Source: Rachycentron canadum
Taxonomy: Eukaryota; Chordata; Actinopteri; Carangiformes; Rachycentridae
Length of the DNA: 64,000 nucleotides
Direction: 5' to 3'
Assembly: GCA_038496675.1 (NCBI GenBank)
Contig: CM076663.1
Location: 19,370,348-19,434,347 of the forward strand
Shown here: one piece after another, positions 35,714 to 47,710 of the stretch
How positions within the stretch are numbered: position 1 is the first letter of the stretch
How the letters are laid out: each line of letters starts with the position of its first letter
Translations under genes and position numbers: made by a program
Notes under the pieces: generated by a model
What the model was told of the DNA's origin: nothing
What the model saw: the letters and a program-made list of their open reading frames with translations, nothing else
Databases searched by the model: none

Positions 35714-36073
35714 ACCCTCATCCCCTGTATGAGTCGCAGTCTCAGTCATCCTGGGAGCTATATGTCAGGCATTAGCTATTGGTGAAATTGAATCCAGGGG
35801 AGAGGCCAGACTAAGAGCAGTTCAAAGAACACATCTTTGACCATCTTTGAAAGTGTGTCACGTCGCCTGGATTTTGGAAAAAAACGGGATACCTGGGAGG
35901 CAAGCTCGCCAATGAGTGCTGAGTTAATGTCCAGTATTGGCCCAAAGAAATTTTCTCTTCCCTGCGAGCCCACCGTCTGCAGGGATAGTCAGAGTGAAGG
36001 TCTGTGGATGGCTGCTCCCTGGCTTTGTGGAATGTGGCTTCTCTGATGGCGAAGGAGTTGGTGCAGGAGATGG

Positions 36074-36075
<2 letters not shown>

Positions 36076-36118
<43 letters not shown>
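36076..36118 (+). repeat. (CA)n microsatellite
   Basis: About 21 uninterrupted CA units followed by TACATACA. Frames reading HTHTHT or CVCVCV across it are artefacts. Confidence 0.95.
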
Positions 36119-36121
<3 letters not shown>

Positions 36122-36603
36122 TACACTCCCAGAGAAGTGCTGGACTCTGTCCTTCTCCAGAGTTGCAGGGTGAGACGCACCACTGCAATAGGGTTTTCCC
36201 CAGAGGGTCACATCAATGTGTCACTGAAGGGAAGGGTCTAACTGCCTTGGAGTCTCTGGGTGGGGTCCAGGAACTGTTGGTGTCAAATGTAGCAACGGAT
36301 AACAAGTATTTCACCATGACAGTTGAAGTTAATTTTGGGGGATTTTAGTTTAATGCGTCACATTTTCTATCCTCTTCAAATATTTTGTGTGTAAAAATCA
36401 GTCTGGTGTTATGAGTGTTACGAGTTAATAAAATCAGTTTGTATGTTGAATTTCCGTATTTGAAATTCTGTTCAACCCAACAGTAACACTAACCAACTGA
36501 TTTGTAGATTGATTGATAAATTCAAAATGTGGTCACCAGTCAGTTATTTACAGCTTGAACTTCAAATATCAAAAACAAATGGGTCTAGAATGTGTATATA
36601 AAT

Positions 36604-36604
36604 G

Positions 36605-36682
<78 letters not shown>
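36604..36682 (+). repeat. Compound (CT)n(CA)n microsatellite
   Basis: About 40 bases of CT with one TTT interruption, a CG junction, then about 38 bases of CA. Confidence 0.95.
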
Positions 36683-36684
<2 letters not shown>

Positions 36685-38006
36685 TGAAAAGCGTGAACCA
36701 ATTTGGAGCAGCAACTGCTACATGTGAGCAGCATTTCACCTGCCACTGACATCTTTTTTCTGGCACACATGCACTCTGCTGACAGGGCAGACATATCCTG
36801 CACCTCCCGTGACTAAAGGTGAAAGCTCCACGGTGATGAAACACACAATACACAAATTATACAGTTGCTGTGTTGATTTTACACGTGCACAGAGATTCAT
36901 ATGCATATGTGCTCTTTACCGTCCATGTTCGTAGTGTCATGGTGTCACTAGCAGAGAGTTAGTGGATAGATCATTGATTTTCTAACTGATAAAAAAAAAA
37001 AAAAAAAAAATCAGCATTCAAAGACAGCTCCATCCTGATTGGTGCACCGCTATTAGTAATCATTACAGACCAGTGAATGGCACGTGTTACTGCTCAAGCA
37101 GGTGCCAATTATGTGCGCAGGGGCTCTGGGAGATTGCGTTTTCCATTTCACATTTCTCTTCAAGAGGGCTTTATGCTTTGCTCCTATTAATCCTACTCCT
37201 GCTTAGAATTAATGTTTTATTCACCATGAAGAAGATGGCATCAGACTCCATCTCCCACCCTGCCTGTGAATCATCAGGGATAATTGAAAAGAAGTGACTG
37301 TTAAAGTTTTTAAAACCTTGACGTATAAAACTTTATTTTTCTATCATTTTAAAAGACAGTCATAAAAGGTGAGGCACCTGTCCTTTAGATACTCCCACCA
37401 CATTTGTCTGCTGTCTCTAAAAGTTTCCCTCCTGCTATTTTATCAATTATGACGCACGCTTATCTCTGCAGCTTTAGATCCTCAATTACATTAAAGTCAT
37501 CTCTAAATTACTGTAATAACAGATTATGAGAAAAAAGATGTTGGCTCATTGTCATCTCACAGCCAGAGTCCTGAATCTAAACCTTACTGGGTCTTTTCTG
37601 TGTACAGTTTTCAAGAGCTCCCTTGAGCTCTTTTATTTATTTATTATTTTTTTTGTTTGTCTGTTTTTCTGGCTTTTCCAGTTGCCTCCCACATCCCTAA
37701 CACGATTGCACAGTATGAAAGCTCTGATACATTTGCATAACTTTTTAAAAATGATATGTCACCAAGATCTACTCAGACCCATCACACTGCTGAAGAATAC
37801 TGTGGGGTATGGTCAAAAGCAAGTATGGTCACTGGAATGCGTGTATATTGTATGGATGTGGTGTGACTGCTATTATATTATATAACCCTTTATTAAACAT
37901 GAATAGCCATATGTGTGATGCATATAATCTGTCTTTTGTCTAATTTGACTCTGAGTCATAAAAATACATGTCTAACTCATGTGAATCTATTCAATAGATG
38001 TGATAT

Positions 38007-38450
38007 CATAGACTGTACATGAAAGTGGAAAAGTGAAGCTAATACTGATGCTGAAAAGCTTTAAACCTACTTCTATCTAATGACCATCAGGGGGTGACCC
38101 CACTGCTTGTAAAAATAAATCAGATTGTATTGAAGTCTATGGGATAATGTCCCTACTTCTCCCTTGATTTATTAGCTCAGTAAATGTTTTCCTAATGAGT
38201 TTATGGTCTCAGTCTTTAGTTTCAAGTCTTCAATACAACATGATGTCCTTTTTTCAAATGATGGTCCATTTAGAGAAAAATAAACCATAAAGCAGGGGAT
38301 GAATTAGGGCGTGGCTACTGTGTGATTGACAGACTGTACCACCCAATCAGGATAGAGGACAGAGCAGGTCAGATCCACCCCTCACTCCTCCTCAGCTCAT
38401 CCTTCTCTATATGCTCTCTATATCTGCTTGGAGGCAGATAACTGGAGGCT
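38007..38450 (+). repeat. MITE-like repeat family A, near full-length copy
   Basis: It begins CATAGACTGTACATGAAAGTGG, apparently the true family terminus, since the reversed copy at 42,869-43,267 ends with the complement of the same start. The core follows: TAATGACCATCAGGGGG, 'ttgaagtctatgggata', 'gatttattagctcag', 'gggcgtggctactgtg' and CTCCTCCTCAGCTC. The 3' end degrades near 'ggaggcagataactggagg'. Confidence 0.8.
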
Positions 38451-38539
38451 TACTCAATACATACACAAAGGCATTGTACTGCACTGAAGCTTTACTGATG
38501 TCCCTCACTTGAAAGTTTGCCAAATCAGTAAATATAAAT

Positions 38540-39450
38540 AAGAAAATAAATCATTTATATATGTAAGAGCATTCAGACACAAGGCCATTCAAAGCACTTT
38601 ACATGGGCAGGGAAATACGTACAAAAATAGAACATTAAAATGTAATTAAATTATTTTCAAAATAGAATATATATATATAATATATAAGTATAATAGCAAG
38701 TGTTACAGCAATAAAAAGACAAGTGAAATCACAAGATTGAAAAGATGGTATATGTCTTATTTATTGGTAAACTGCAGCAAATAGTAACGTTGTAAGCCAG
38801 TGACAGAGTGAACAGATCTCAGGTGTTCAGGAAGTTTGTTACACAGTTGATGGGCATAGAAACTAAAAGCTGTTTCACTTTATTTCACAGTCTTGAGCCT
38901 GGAAACACTGTGTGAACAGATCCCAGATCCCCACCTGATCAGTCTGGACGTTTTGTATTTAACAATTAGAGCAGAGCTGTAAATGCACTCAGGACCATTT
39001 AGTGCATTATAGACAAGCAGTAAGATTTTAAACTGTATCCTTTGACACAGGGGAAGCCAGTGCAGTCACTTCAGGGCCGATGTGATGTGCTCCACTTGCT
39101 TGGTGTTAGTGTAGCTTTTCTGGATTTCATTGTGCCCTTTGAAGACACAATTACAATTGTCAATCCTGCTGAAAATAAATGGATATGTCTTAATATATGG
39201 ATATAATTTGACAGGAATATCTTATTTCTTGCAATGTTTTTAGATGGTAGAAGTCTGGTTTTATGATGATCTTTATGTAGCTGTTGAAATTTAGGTCTGA
39301 GTCTGTAACTACACCAAGATTTCTGGCTTGATTTGCAGGTCCAGTGTCATGGATTCAAGGTGAGCACTGACTTTTAATCTTTCCTCTTTGGGGCCAAAAA
39401 TAATGATTTTGTTTTTCTCTGTTGCCAGGTTTTTTCGGCACATCCATTTC
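38540..39450 (-). mobile_element. LINE remnant (L2/Rex1-like reverse transcriptase C-terminus and 3' tail)
   Basis: The minus strand translates in broken frames to conserved RT-end blocks of fish non-LTR elements: KNKIIIFGPKEERLKVSAHLES, then NLGVVTDSDLNFNSYIK, then LHWLPLCQRIQFKILLLVYN, then TAFSFYAHQLCNKLPEHLRS. The segment between NLGV and LHWLP is largely deleted, and stops and frameshifts are present, so the copy is dead. The 3' part (38,561-38,600) reads 'aaagtgctttgaatggcctt' on the minus strand, typical of LINE tails. The exact clade is uncertain. Confidence 0.8.
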
Positions 39451-39488
39451 AACTGCAGCCACAATTTAGTGGCTGTAAAAAACTTGAA

Positions 39489-39489
<1 letters not shown>

Positions 39490-39546
<57 letters not shown>
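39490..39546 (+). repeat. (GT)n microsatellite
   Basis: About 28 GT units, beginning 40 bases beyond the upper boundary of the LINE remnant. Confidence 0.95.
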
Positions 39547-39550
<4 letters not shown>

Positions 39551-39579
39551 GTGTGTGTCGTCTTCAGATGTTTTATAAA

Positions 39580-39790
39580 ATTACTGGTGTTGAAATTGGC
39601 AAGACTAGTGCCTCCTCTCAAAAGTACAGCCTTGCATTCTGTACACGTAGCTTTTTTGCTAGTGAGACTTTCCAGTGGAGAGTTTTGCCAAATTGCTGAC
39701 ATTTTTCTAATGGCGAATGTTACAGGAAATGAATTATTCTTTGCTGCTCTAAGAAGATAGTTTACAGTTTTAGAGTGGAGAAGAAGAATT
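39580..39790 (+). repeat. Dispersed repeat family F, forward copy
   Basis: Contains 'attctgtacacgtag', 'gctagtgagactttccag', 'aatggcgaatgttacagg' and 'ctttgctgctct'. The reverse complement recurs at 49,155-49,370 in the same block order. Class unknown. Confidence 0.6.
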
Positions 39791-40674
39791 GATTAAAAAG
39801 TGTAACATTAGCATGAATAACCACTAGCAACAGACCTGCTCCTGTATTTTAGACAGTAATAGAGACATTTCTACTTGTGTCAGAATCAGAACAACATCAA
39901 ACGTTCTACAAAAAGGCACCGACTGAATAAATAACCTACAATTCAACTTGGGACACAATTAAAGACAGAAATGAGACCTACAAAGACAGGACAAACCACA
40001 GTTTCGTCTTCCAGAGTGCGTAAATACTCAAGACACCACACCGAACCATTGGACAGTAACCACTGGAGTTCTGGTGGTAGACGACCCAATAAACCCCAGA
40101 GAAAGCTAACAATTATGGACTGTAACCAACAGCTTGTATTGTTCACATGCAGTGAGTTTAGTGCCACAGTGGCCAAATATGGAGGAATAAAGCTGAGTTT
40201 GTCTGAGAACCTGGGTGGAGAGGTCTGAGCAGCGTACATGGATTGTAATGTTAAAGCCTCAGTAAACTGAAGGTGACGCAACATTGTAAAATAATTCCAG
40301 GTTGGTTCATGACTGAGAACTGACACAGTTCAATGCAGTTTTTACAATACACCACACGATTTGATTGGCTGAGATCAGACTATTCATAAGCCTCTCTTGT
40401 TCAAGGTCATGTCATTACAACTATAAATGGTGAAATGAATATTGCCTCGAAAGGCCAACAAAACATTTGGACAAGGAATAATTTGAATTGGACAAAAAGT
40501 TGTTGCACATCCAAAGTCTTTAGGTTAGAAAGGTTAGAAAAGGTTAGCACTATGGTGGACATCCATGATAGCGATCACAGCTTTAGGAAGGAAAGAGTTA
40601 GGAGGAGACAGGCAGCTATTCTAGCACTTCACGCCTCCATCAGCTGCAGTGAGTGAAGCATGTGGTGATGTGGC
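39791..40674. other. Intergenic, no gene recognised
   Basis: No repeat or coding sequence I can classify. The 128-codon minus-strand frame at 39,943-40,326 has no recognisable domain. Confidence 0.55.
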
Positions 40675-41005
40675 TGCTGAGGCGTTCATCCACCCTGGTC
40701 TCCTGAACGCAATATCTCAGGAATTGGATTGAGTCCCCTGAGGGAAATTCTTTAAATTTGATAGTTGAACTGCAACAATAAACTGATTATACTTTGGTAG
40801 CCAAAGGGTCAAAGGTCAAGGTCAGTGTGGCCTAACAAAACACATTTTTGGCCATAACTCAAAAATCCATTTGCTAATTATATTTGCTAATTTTAACACA
40901 AATGTGTAACAGGATAAAATTACGAAGTGATGATATTTTATGTCCAAAAGGTCAAAGGTCAAATTCATTGTGACATCATAATGGTCTGTAAAAAAACCCC
41001 TTTCT
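40675..41005 (+). repeat. Percomorph-type interspersed repeat (GGTCAAAGGTCAAGGTCA motif)
   Basis: Carries 'aacgcaatatctcaggaa', 'ggtcaaaggtcaaggtcag', 'ggccataactcaaaaat', 'aacaggataaaattacgaag' and 'attgtgacatcataatg'. From general knowledge this resembles a highly repeated, class-uncertain element of percomorph genomes. The GGTCAAAGGTCA direct repeats happen to resemble DR1 nuclear-receptor half-sites. Confidence 0.65.
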
Positions 41006-42868
41006 GCAGAGAGAATTTGTCATAGTAAAAGCTGTCAGCAGAAATGGTGAATGTTCCCAGCAGATGATTGACATTCTTATCACCTTGACAGTAAAGAATT
41101 TATTTAAGTATTTTAATTGGCTAATTTAGCTCTTGCAACTCTGTCTATGGTATGGTCATCTGAACCAGGGCCTGTGAGTGATTGTATTTCTGTTCCTGGT
41201 GAAGAACATCCTCACCAAAAGTTTTTTTTTTTTTTTTTTTTTTTTTGAACCTTTGTGGATTTTGATAAGGTTATCCATTCATTTTAATGATCTCATTTGG
41301 ATTACTGTAACTCCTTTCACACGAGCCTTAGTCAAATCTCCTCATTCCAGTTCAGAGCACAGTAGTGAGGATCCCACTGAACGAACAAAACAATTCTTTA
41401 CTCCAACTAGCAAAGCTGGGAATTGAGTTTGATACTTTACCTTTCACTTCAAAAGCTCCCCTGAAACTCAAAGTCTGTTCGTCTCATGTTTATTCATGCA
41501 ACATTAAGAGAGGACAGAAAATACAGGTGGTCTCATGATAAGATGCCTCTTAAAAAAGAGTAAGGAGGCAATTTATTAAGACCACTGAAGAAAGCAGAAT
41601 GAAGTGGTCTTAATTAGGAGTGCTGGATTAAAACGAACAAAGTAGCGACTGTGCATATTCACATCATCAATGCCAGTGAATACCCTACAGATTTTTTGAA
41701 GGAACCTATTATGCTTTCCAGCTCTGTATTTCCATTCTGGGACTGTTCTCACGGATCTAAAACAAGTCCCTATTTATGTCAAACCGCCTGTTATGAAGCT
41801 CATTAGTTGAGCCTTCGACAAGCCAAAACGAGCTCAGGCGTCCTTAAGAGACTTAAGAAAGTCCACTTTCTTCTGATTGGCAGGACATAAAAGAACATAA
41901 TTCATAAGAAATAACAACTTTTCAAATGCACGTGTTTGTGTTTGAGCCTGGAGCTGATCTGGAATATTCAGCACGAACATCCACAGCGGCAGGACGTCTC
42001 TGCCGTAAAAATATCACACCCATTAACGTGGTCTTTCTGTCACAATCAATCGGAAACATTTTCTAAATATGCTGCTGTCAGTGTGTGTACATGTGGGAAC
42101 TCACTAAAATGGTGACTGAAGTGGAAAACACCTGTGGGCAAGAAACACCAGAACTAACGTTACTAGACTTCTGTTCTTCAGCTGTAGAGTGAGTCTGCTC
42201 ACAGCAGCCTGATGTCTGAGCTTGGGTCTCAGGGATTAATCTTACAAACGTTTATATCATTTACCTCATTACTTGAAATTCTATTATATATTTACATTAC
42301 ATTTAGATATTTATATATCTATAGAAAGAAAAGCATCATATTAACCAGTTTGGTCACTTGTCGAAACTCAGTATTTGTCATTGTTGTCGTCTTTGTCTCT
42401 ACAGAAACTGCTGTGAAATACAAATGTCAGAGTCATACAACGTCTCTCCCTCAGTTTCCCCCGTTATCTCCATTATAAATACTTGGTTGTTTACTATTTA
42501 GGCAAATCACAATTTTGTGCCATCATCAAGGCTGCATTAGCAAAGTTTCACTGTGTGGGAGTTTAATTTATTGTAGCTTTGTTTTGGAATAGGGGAGGTT
42601 GCACCACTTAATAATTTTATCAACTGACATGATAAGAGCCCTGAAGTAAAGCTGACAATGACTATTCTAAATTTTATGATGAAACAAATTATAAAAACAG
42701 TCTTTGTATCCAATCCAGTAAAAAAAAAAAAGCCCTGTTTTGAAATCCAACGGGTTCTGGAGAGTAAACAGCAAAACTGGAAACTCAAGTTGTGTGAAAG
42801 CTATGTGAGCTAAAGTTAGCCTAGCATACTACCTTCAGCAACATATCAAAATCTATGCAAGACCAAGA
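41006..42868. other. Intergenic, no gene recognised
   Basis: Contains a T26 run (41,221-41,246). The stretch 41,500-41,900 is free of recognised repeats and appears unique. No coding exon is supported. Confidence 0.55.
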
Positions 42869-43267
42869 TATTTGGAGAAGCGGGTGGATCTGACCTGCTC
42901 TGTCCTCTACTCTGATTGTGTGCTACAGTCTGTCAATCACACAGTAGCCCCGCCATAATTCATCCCCTGCTTTATTTCTATTTTCTTCGATTTTCCATCA
43001 TTCAAAAAATGAACATCATGTTGTATTGAAGAAGACTTTAAACTAGAGACTGAGACCATAAACTCATTAGGAAAACATTTACTGAGCTAATAAATCAAGG
43101 GAGAAGTAGGGACATTTTCCCATAGACTTCAATACAATCAAGACTTCTTTAACAACCAGTGGAGTCGCCCCCTCATGGTCATTAGTTAGAAGCAGTTTTA
43201 AAGCTCTTCAGCATTGGCTTCGCTTTTCAGACCCAGAGTCGATGCCCACTTTTATAAATAGTCTATG
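42869..43267 (-). repeat. MITE-like repeat family A, reversed near full-length copy
   Basis: On the minus strand it starts CATAGACTATTTATAAAAGTG and runs through 'agccaatgctgaagagc', TAATGACCATGAGGGGGCGA, 'ttgaagtctatgggaaaat' and 'gattgacagactgtagc' to the 'gcaggtcagatccac' block. It fixes the family's 5' terminus together with the copy at 38,007. Confidence 0.8.
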
Positions 43268-46200
43268 AGTGTGAGTCACTGATGTGTTTCTGGACAATAA
43301 TGGAACTCTATGGCACAGGAGACTATGATCTGTCAGGGTCTTGTACATATTAACAGGACCAGGGTGCTGGGACAACCTTTGATTAATAAGTAAATGCTTT
43401 TGTCTGAGTGTCTAAATACGAGCAGACGCACACGCACACACAGACAGGAGAGACTCTCCTGACATGGTCCAGGGAAAAACCTGTTACATTTTGTGCCAGA
43501 TCTGGATCATTTTACAAGGAATTAGAATTGATTTCTATGAAGTCCGGCGTATGTTGTCTGACATTCACCTCAGAGTGTCCTTCTTGTTTATGGACTATCG
43601 CAGACTGAGAGTGTACATTTGATTTTATCTTTCGTAGGTATATGTTTTCATACAGTTGTCTACCTTCGCTTGATGTATTCAAACTTTGGTGCTGATCCAG
43701 TTAAAGGGGAAGATTTTTAACTATGAAAAAGAGGTGTGTTTTTGAGACTCTCTTCAATTTCTCACAACATAATGTTTGAAACCTGAAGTAGAAAATTTAT
43801 GGTGTTGGTATGTGTTTGTACAATTCAGTGCAGATGTAGGGTTGTTTGGCCTTGGTTGAGGTACGTTCTCCACTGAGGGACATTCTAGTTGAATATGAGA
43901 GAAAAAAAAAAAGTTACAGAAAAATAAAGTGTCTAAAAATCTGAACCAACTATCTGCTGTGAACCAGTCTCATCTGAGATCCATAACAACAACTCAGTGA
44001 TGACAAGAATGGGTTCATTCATTCTTACAGTACAGATCTTTATTACATCAGTTCAAGTTGCTCTTAAATCCTCTGGACACTACTTTTTTTGAGGACATTT
44101 TGAAGCATGAAATTCACACCAAGAATTCTGTCGCTCCACCATAAAATGGTAGAAAATAAATATGATAAATGGTTAGTTGACAACAAACTGAGGCCACATC
44201 CACACTACTACGTTTTAGTTTTAAAAACACATCAGTTTTGGTAAGTTTACGCCGCCCGTCCACACTACTCCTGCATCTTCAAGCCCAGAAACAGACGCAT
44301 TGACGGTTGACGCCTTTTGAGTTTGAAAACTACCGGCAAGCTACAACAAAATGGAGCTGAACAACTAGTTTAATCACATCACTTCGTAAAACTACGTATA
44401 GCAGATGAACTGTGTGTGCGTTAGCATGCGGTAAACATCTTTAAATGAACAAAATGATCTTATTTGAAAGGATAGCAGCTTCGCTCCAGGGCGACTGAGT
44501 TTGAAGTCAAGTTAACTGCAACTGTACAGATAATAGGTGCATGGATGATTTTGTAGCCACAAAGCTTCTGTCCCAACAAAATTCACACTGACTTCTTTTT
44601 CTTAATGTTAATATTAAGATCCAACAGCCCTGTTGCTTCTGTCATTTTCTTTTCCCGTCACTTAATGACTCCTATAAGAGCAGTAGTGACTTGCAGTGCT
44701 TTATAATTCAGGTGAACAGGAGCAGAAATGCGCAGCACAGCTATCCAATAAGAGAGTGACATTTGGATGATGTCACTGTTTGATATAAAATGATATTCTC
44801 GTGAAAATACAAACATTTTGTTTATGTTTTTATTCTTAAACTCACCTCATTTTCACTTCATCAGGGGAAAAAGGCCATGGATCAATACAATGTATTTAAT
44901 CACAAATTTCATTAATGATATTAACACTATTAAGAGCAGCTGACAAAGGCAGAGGAGGATAAAGATAATGTATTTGACAGCAGCCCTGATTATTGCCGAA
45001 TTTGCCGTTCGTTAGTCACGTTAGAAAAGATCCCTGATGGATGTAAACAGACATGAAGAGTGAGGTTTTGTGTCTAATATTGTCTGAGAGTGTCTAATAC
45101 ATAGTTTCACCTTCAAAGGCTTTATCATGGCGCCTACAGGAATGACAGGGTCTCATCAGAGATGCTAATTTGAACAGCAACAACACATCAATCAGTTAGT
45201 ATGAATGTAATCGCCTACACACGCTGTCTCATATATATGTCTTTTAATTATACATTCACTGTATATATTGATGTACGGCAGCCTGGTGAGGTCATGTGAT
45301 TCATCACTGTCACACACATTTGTCCAAGTCCAAGTTCATCTGTCAAGTGTTGTCAGAAAGGCTGAAGAGGCCTGAAGCATCATGGGAAAAAAAAAAAAAA
45401 AACATTGTTACAGTATTGAAAACACTTCATCTTTTATTGTACAGCTGCTGTTCTTGAGAATTTGCTTCCTCTCTATTGTGCGGAAAAACCTGAGTGGTTT
45501 CAATTAAGAGGATTTCAGCAAAACATTTACAGGCAACTTGAATTTTAAGGCAGAGTCACCTTCAAACAGCAAACCTGAACACACACTGATGTAAAATGCC
45601 ACTGCATTACCACAATCTTTATCCCTAAAAGATTACAGAGACGTTGTGAGGCTTGGTTGAGGCGCACTGCTCTCCACCATCTTTGCGGTTCCTGGATAAG
45701 AAAATAAACTTTGGGCCATAAGAGAAGAAAACGTAGCTGAAGCGGGTTGAACAACCAGCTCATCACAGATGAGAAGTTCAATAAACAGAGACATCCTTTT
45801 CTTTCTTTTTTTTGAGGGAACAAGTAAACATTATTGCTATGTGCAGAAACAGGAGCGGTGACAGTGTAACCTTTGGCGATTAGTGATGTCATTATATTGG
45901 AAAGGGGGAAGATGTGATGATGTGATGCCGCGTGGACGCGACGCGACGCTGGAGATGAGGCCTGAAGATCAATGAGGAGGAGGAGGAGGAGCGTCACAGC
46001 GACACGCATTGAAATGAAAACTGAAAGCAGATGAAAGAACAGATTTAAAGTTTGACAGTGACGACATGACTGACTGATTGAGATGATAATAAAATCGCGC
46101 TGGTTTAACAAAACCACCAGCTAAGCAGAAGAAGCAGAGTGAGAGAGATTTGTGAATGAATGATGGATGAAAATAGTCTTCTTGTCAATCACCTGTGACA

Positions 46201-46559
46201 TCTGTCAATCACAAAAGCTCAGCTTCAGAGCTGAGAGGTGGTTAAAACATGCAGTGAAACCTTATTCAGCTACATGTTAAATCAGCCCTTTTCATTCTGA
46301 ACCCTTTTAGAAGCAAATTTCCTAAACACAGGTGAACCTGCTAAAAAAAAGAGATGAGTTTCTGTTTGAACCGAGGACACAAACACAACTGCACTGATGT
46401 CACCACATGCAGTTACGGAGCGCACACACACAGACACAGTGAGCTGTTGGCTGCCAGGCAGACCCTTGTCCCCGGGTTGTGCGATCAGTGATTGTGTGTT
46501 TTTCAAACTTGTTTCAGGGCTGGAGCTCACTCTGTCAACCCCGGGCTCAGTGTAGCTGC
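43268..46559. other. Intergenic; weak open frame and one MITE-like fragment
   Basis: Mostly unclassified. A segment at 44,196-44,340 ('aggccacatccacactac', 'ttacgccgcccgtccac') resembles the end of a common fish DNA element, but I could not find a matching second end. A GC-rich patch at 45,925-46,010 overlaps a minus-strand frame described separately. Confidence 0.5.
45545..46008 (-). other. Unrecognised minus-strand open frame with hydrophobic leader
   Basis: From an ATG at 46,006-46,008 the frame encodes about 154 residues starting MRVAVTLLLLLLIDLQASSP, which looks like a signal peptide or membrane anchor. The leucine run comes from a (GAG)n-type triplet tract on the + strand. It has no recognisable domain, promoter or splice partners, and the rest of the product (W-rich, basic, late hydrophobic patches) resembles no family I know. 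It is probably a chance frame. Confidence 0.12.
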
Positions 46560-46745
46560 TGTGTTTCTGCCATTTACGGGTTCACCTGGGTGCTGCGCTT
46601 ACATCAGTGTTGATCTGAGCCGGAGCCAGTAAATACCCCTGTCTACTGCAGAGTGATTTGACCTGGGCCTGAATGTTGACTGTGCCTTTTCCACTGCCAG
46701 CAAAAGCCTGATTGTTGGTGGCTCTTGGCAGGTTTTTTGACCAGC
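46560..46745 (+). repeat. Dispersed repeat family C copy
   Basis: Contains 'gggttcacctgggtgctg', 'gtctactgcagagtg', 'tttgacctgggcctgaatg', 'ccttttccactgccagc', 'aaaagcctgattgttgg' and 'ggttttttgaccagc'. It aligns with 7075-7195 and with the complement of 5640-5800. Confidence 0.65.
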
Positions 46746-47257
46746 TTTACTCAGCCTGCGACAAGAGCTGTGAAAAAATAAATCATCAGGATTATCTCGG
46801 CTCAGAGATGACTAATTTGTCCTTCAATATTTTACAGGGAAAAAAAAAAAACAACTGCACAACAAACAACACATCTGCTTCACTGTCCATCTTTATTATC
46901 ACATCTGTATTACTATCTGTATTGTGACAAGTGGCATATTTTTGTATTTTTGATAGGCGTGGGAAATATTTGCATTTATGTGCTACCTATAATTATTTAT
47001 GCTTTAATCACTTTTGTTAATTCATTCATTTATTGCCTTTTTGACTAAAAGTAGAATCGTTAATTTGTTAGAATGATAGAAGTCGGTCAGGACGTGATTA
47101 TGTGTGCAGTCAGATAACACAGCAGTAGGATGCAGCTGACATCCAACTAGAACGAAGGCCGAACATGGACATCTTTCATTTTGGTGCCTAACATGTTCGA
47201 GCAGACGCAGACACAGACCTGCTAATGTAGAGACAGAGAAAAGAGCTGTTAATATCA
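46746..47257. other. Intergenic, no gene recognised
   Basis: Short AT-rich spacer between two repeat copies; nothing classifiable. Confidence 0.55.
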
Positions 47258-47710
47258 AAGACTGTGTATTAAAGTGGACGTAGACTCTGGGGCTGTAAGG
47301 AGAAGTCAGTGTTGAAGAGCCTTAAGCCTTCGTTCTATCTAATGACCATCAGGGGGCGACTCCGCTGGTTGTTAAAGAAGTCAGATTGTATTGAAGTCTA
47401 TGGGAAAATGTCCCTACTTCTCCCTTGATTTATCACTTCATTTTCATTTGATTTTCAAGTCTTCAATACAACATGTTGTTCATTTTTTTAAATGATGGTC
47501 CATTTAGAGGAAAATAGACCATAAAGCAGGGGATGAATTGGGGCGTGGCTACTGTGTGATTGACAGACTGTACCACCCAATCAGGATAGAGTACAGAGCA
47601 GGTCAGATCCACCCCTCACTCCTCCTCAGCTCCACCTTCTCCTCCAAATATGGTTTCTTCTGGTTTCAAAAAACCAAGATGGCGATGGTCAAATTTCAAA
47701 ACCGAAGCTC
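47258..47710 (+). repeat. MITE-like repeat family A, most complete copy of the core
   Basis: Starts 'aaagactgtgtattaaag' and continues 'tggacgtagactctggggc', TAATGACCATCAGGGGGCGA, 'ttgaagtctatgggaaaat', 'tcttcaatacaacatg', 'gggcgtggctactgtg', 'gattgacagactgtacc', CTCCTCCTCAGCTCC, 'tatggtttcttctgg' and AAGATGGCGATGG. It is the best reference copy for the family in this window. Its 3' end is lost. Confidence 0.8.

Larger units (their letters stand above)
34715..38006. other. Intergenic, no gene recognised
   Basis: Contains the short direct repeat at 35,638-35,713, CA and CT/CA microsatellites (36,076-36,118, 36,604-36,682), an A20 run near 36,990, and unclassified unique-looking stretches (35,200-35,480 and 37,020-37,290). 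Confidence 0.6.

Noticed and set aside
36004..36853. Frames with HTHTHT, CVCVCV or RERERE runs
   Set aside because: They are translations of CA, GT and GA microsatellites; the same applies at 9738-9983, 12,429-12,799 and 39,388-39,760.
40801..40970. GGTCAAAGGTCA motifs as a nuclear-receptor response element
   Set aside because: The motif is part of an interspersed repeat, so its presence does not indicate selection at this locus.
44196..44860. Full DNA transposon beginning 'aggccacatccacactac'
   Set aside because: One end resembles a known fish element, but no matching inverted end was found downstream, so its boundaries cannot be supported.
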